The position numbers and the translations under genes are program-made. Positions 61,679-64,000 of a stretch of DNA of 64,000 nt are shown here, in pieces. Where the stretch lies: contig NZ_CP016448.1 of NCBI RefSeq assembly GCF_001713355.1, positions 992,001-1,056,000 of the forward strand, given 5' to 3'. The stretch is from Methyloversatilis sp. RAC08. Its GTDB lineage: Bacteria; Pseudomonadota; Gammaproteobacteria; Burkholderiales; Rhodocyclaceae. Each line of letters opens with the position of its first letter. The stretch's first letter is position 1. The notes below the pieces were generated by a model. It saw nothing but the letters and a program-made list of their open reading frames with translations. It did not search any database and was not told where the DNA came from.

Positions 61679-64000
61679 ATGGAACTGACCCGCCTGCTTT
61701 CGCAGCTCGACGACCGCATGCTCGGCGAGCTGTTCTCGGAAGAGACCATCGTGCGCGGTGCGGGCTATGTGTCGCGGGTGGGCGACATCGAGGTCAATGG
61801 CCCGACGCTGCGCGCGCTGGTGCGCGGCTCGCGGCCGCAGCCGTATCAGGTGTCGGTGCGACTGGAACGGCGCGAATACTTCGGCGAACGCACGCTTGAA
61901 GTGGCGTCGCGCTGCAGTTGCCCGGTCGGCAACCGCTGCAAGCATGCGGTCGGCCTGCTGCTGGCCGCCAAACAGCAGGGCGAACTGATCGAAAAGCCGC
62001 GCGCCGAAATCCTGCGCTGGGCGCAAACCCTCGGCCAGCGCCTGGCCCGGGACAACAGCAGCGAAACGAAGAAGCGCAGCAACCCGGTGCGCGACGCCAT
62101 CATCTTTCTGGTTGCGCTGCGCGGCGCGCAGGCGCCCGAGTTCCGGCTGCTCAAGGCACGCCTGACGCGCGACGGCGCCTTCAGCGGCGACGGCCAGCCC
62201 TGGTTCAACTACGAACAGGCGCTGCTCAAGCCGCCCTCTTTCGTGCACGAAAGCGATCTGCCGGTGTTCCGCGTGCTGCGCGACGCCATCCGCAAGCGCC
62301 ACAGCAGCACCTTCGTTCCGTTCGAACTGCGTGGCAGCGACGGCCTGGGCGTGCTGCGCAGCGCGCTCGAAACCGGCCGCACCTATGTGCTGGACAGTGG
62401 CGCCGAGGGCACCGCCCATCTGCTGGCGGCCGGCGAGCCGCGCCCCGGCCAGCTCGAATGGCAGACCGAAAAGCTCGGCGTGCGCGCCCTGCTCGCCTGC
62501 ACGCCGCCGGCCGACACGGTGCTGCCGACCGAACCGCCCTGGTATGTCGACGCCGCCCGAGGTCAGGCCGGCGAGGTGCTGCACCCGGACCGCGCCGCGC
62601 TGATGGCGGTGCTGGAACTGCCGCTGCTGTCGCCGGCCGAACTGCCGCTGATCGCCGGTGCGCTGGCCGAAGTGGCGCCCGCGCTGCCGTCGCCGCTCGG
62701 TCGCGACGCCGCCAACCTGCCGCTGCTGACCGAGCCACTGCGCCCGGTGCTGCAGCTGCAGAGCCTCGCCGTGTGGCATGTGAAGCCGCATCGCCGCTAC
62801 GACAAGGCGCTCGGCCACACGCTGTACGACCTCGCCACCGTTTCGCTGCACTACGGGCAGGCGCGCTTCGCCGCCACCGATTCGTCCGATCTCGCGACCC
62901 TGCCCAGCGGGCGCGCGGTGCGCGTCAGGCGCGACCTCGCGGCCGAAGGCCGCGCACTCGCGCTGCTGAGCGAGGTCGGTTTCGCGCCGCTGCAGGCGCG
63001 CTGGCTGCAGATGTTCGACCCGCTGCCGGTCGGTTCACTCGGGCTGGAAAGCGAAGCCGCCTGGGCGCGTTTCTTCTCCGCCGAAGCCGGTGTGCTGACC
63101 CGCGCCGGCTGGCAGATCGACTGCCCGCCCGACTTCCGCCACCGCGTGCTGGTGGTCGATGACTGGTACGCCGAACTCGACGAAAACGAAAACGGCTGGC
63201 TCGAACTGTCGCTCGGCATCGACGTCGGCGGCCGCCGGCTCGATCTGGCGCCGCTGCTGTACGCGCTGTTCAAGCGCGACGGCCGCTGGCTGGACCCGGT
63301 CGCGCTCGACCGCATGCGCGACGAAGACGCGACCGAACTCAGTACGCCGGAAGGCGAGCGCATCGTGGTGCCGGCCGGGCGCATCAAGCCGCTGGCGCGC
63401 ACCCTGGTCGATCTGTTCGACAGCCCGACCGACGGCGCGCTGCGCGTGTCGCGCATGGACGCCCCGCGCCTGACCGAGGCGCTCGATGCGAAGTGGACGC
63501 GCGCCGGCTTCCAGTCGCTGGAGCAGTGGGTCGAGCGGCTGCGCGGCATGAAGGGCATCGCGCCGGTCGCCGAGCCGGCGGGTTTCGGCATCGAACTTCG
63601 CCCCTACCAGCGCGAAGGGCTGGCCTGGCTGCAGCATCTGCGGGCGCACGATCTGGGCGGCATCCTGGCCGACGACATGGGGCTGGGCAAGACCGCCCAG
63701 GCACTGGCCCACCTGCTGACCGAAAAGCTCGCCGGCCGGCTCGACCGCCCGGCGCTGGTCGTGCTGCCGACTTCGCTGGTGTTCAACTGGCAGCGCGAAG
63801 CCGAGCGCTTCGCACCGCAGCTGAGTGTGCTCAAGCTGCACGGCGCCGACCGCAGCACGCTGTTCGACCGGATCCCGCAGTACGACGTGTGCCTCACCAC
63901 CTACCCGCTGCTGTGGCGCGACCATGAAAAGCTGGCCGCGCACGATTACCACCTGCTCATCCTCGACGAGGCGCAGACGGTGAAGAACACCGGCAGCCAG
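61679..64000 (+). CDS. SNF2-family helicase with N-terminal SWIM zinc finger, 3' end cut
   Basis: The visible 774 residues run to the window edge in frame. A SWIM zinc site (CSCPVGNRCKH; Cys79, Cys81, Cys87, His89) lies near the N-terminus. A long bacterial-specific middle region follows. The helicase domain starts with ELRPYQREGLAWLQHL, Walker A ILADDMGLGKTAQALAHLL (about residue 665), and the DExx box ILDEAQTVKNTGSQ at the very end. Motifs III-VI must lie beyond the edge. Such proteins are presumed DNA translocases; their role in bacteria is not settled. Confidence 0.95.
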   Translation, partial: MELTRLLSQLDDRMLGELFSEETIVRGAGYVSRVGDIEVNGPTLRALVRGSRPQPYQVSVRLERREYFGERTLEVASRCSCPVGNRCKHAVGLLLAAKQQGELIEKPRAEILRWAQTLGQRLARDNSSETKKRSNPVRDAIIFLVALRGAQAPEFRLLKARLTRDGAFSGDGQPWFNYEQALLKPPSFVHESDLPVFRVLRDAIRKRHSSTFVPFELRGSDGLGVLRSALETGRTYVLDSGAEGTAHLLAAGEPRPGQLEWQTEKLGVRALLACTPPADTVLPTEPPWYVDAARGQAGEVLHPDRAALMAVLELPLLSPAELPLIAGALAEVAPALPSPLGRDAANLPLLTEPLRPVLQLQSLAVWHVKPHRRYDKALGHTLYDLATVSLHYGQARFAATDSSDLATLPSGRAVRVRRDLAAEGRALALLSEVGFAPLQARWLQMFDPLPVGSLGLESEAAWARFFSAEAGVLTRAGWQIDCPPDFRHRVLVVDDWYAELDENENGWLELSLGIDVGGRRLDLAPLLYALFKRDGRWLDPVALDRMRDEDATELSTPEGERIVVPAGRIKPLARTLVDLFDSPTDGALRVSRMDAPRLTEALDAKWTRAGFQSLEQWVERLRGMKGIAPVAEPAGFGIELRPYQREGLAWLQHLRAHDLGGILADDMGLGKTAQALAHLLTEKLAGRLDRPALVVLPTSLVFNWQREAERFAPQLSVLKLHGADRSTLFDRIPQYDVCLTTYPLLWRDHEKLAAHDYHLLILDEAQTVKNTGSQ

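Overview
The window is a GC-rich bacterial chromosome segment of housekeeping character. Gene content and order (ileS-lspA-fkpB-ispH, queA-tgt-yajC-secD-secF, a complete mraZ-to-ftsZ division and cell-wall cluster running into lpxC and secA, rsmI-yraN-diaA-dolP) fit a Betaproteobacterium. A Rhodocyclales/Methyloversatilis-like organism is my best guess; no phylogeny could be run. MurE carries the DNPR motif of meso-diaminopimelate enzymes, and LpxC and DolP point to a Gram-negative outer membrane. I see no insertion sequence, prophage, CRISPR array or rRNA operon.

Layout. 1-5136 (minus): ribF, ileS, lspA, fkpB and a cut ispH. 5185-5269: tRNA-Leu(CAA), minus. 5362-10820 (plus): queA-tgt (queuosine), yajC-secD-secF (Sec accessory complex). 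11073-15702: a DUF2322 gene, purB, a GST, mnmA, an exported protein with a possible transglutaminase-like triad, and nudJ. 15799-18391 (plus): ilvE, a small zinc-finger protein, an NTF2-like protein and a YheT-type hydrolase. 18426-23626 (minus): a COG2509 flavoprotein, an SPFH-SHOCT protein and an orphan sensor kinase. 23749-24152: RNase P RNA. 24610-41268: the dcw cluster, mostly with stop/start overlaps, from a promoter containing 11-bp-spaced MraZ-type boxes. 41384-46829: lpxC, a small membrane protein, dciA, an M23 peptidase and secA, closed by a strong terminator. 46878-57949: DUF3025 gene, a lipoprotein, pyrC, rsmI/yraN, a secreted HIRAN protein, diaA/gmhA, dolP, an NTF2-like protein, hrpA and crcB. 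58381-61587: two ECF sigma modules around a periplasmic mini-catalase; the second sigma gene is frameshifted. 61679 to the edge: a SWIM-SNF2 helicase.

How the genes work together. MurC/D/E/F, Ddl, MraY and MurG build lipid II. FtsW, FtsI, FtsL, FtsQ, FtsA and FtsZ place and polymerise septal wall. LpxC commits to lipid A, and SecA with SecD/SecF/YajC drives export. The stress modules at the right end look like sigma/anti-sigma pairs tied to peroxide defence.

The most unusual structure is repeat DNA. Three 85-bp REPIN-like inverted repeats occur at 49391, 53122 and 58089. Two of them have 15-16-bp tandem arrays growing outward from their terminal CTGTGGG/CCCACAG heptamer, one being nine perfect 15-bp copies upstream of pyrC. 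Other notable points are a codon-usage mosaic inside rsmH, a 12-bp tandem repeat spanning a stop codon and the next start, and repeated -10 elements followed by GC-rich discriminators.
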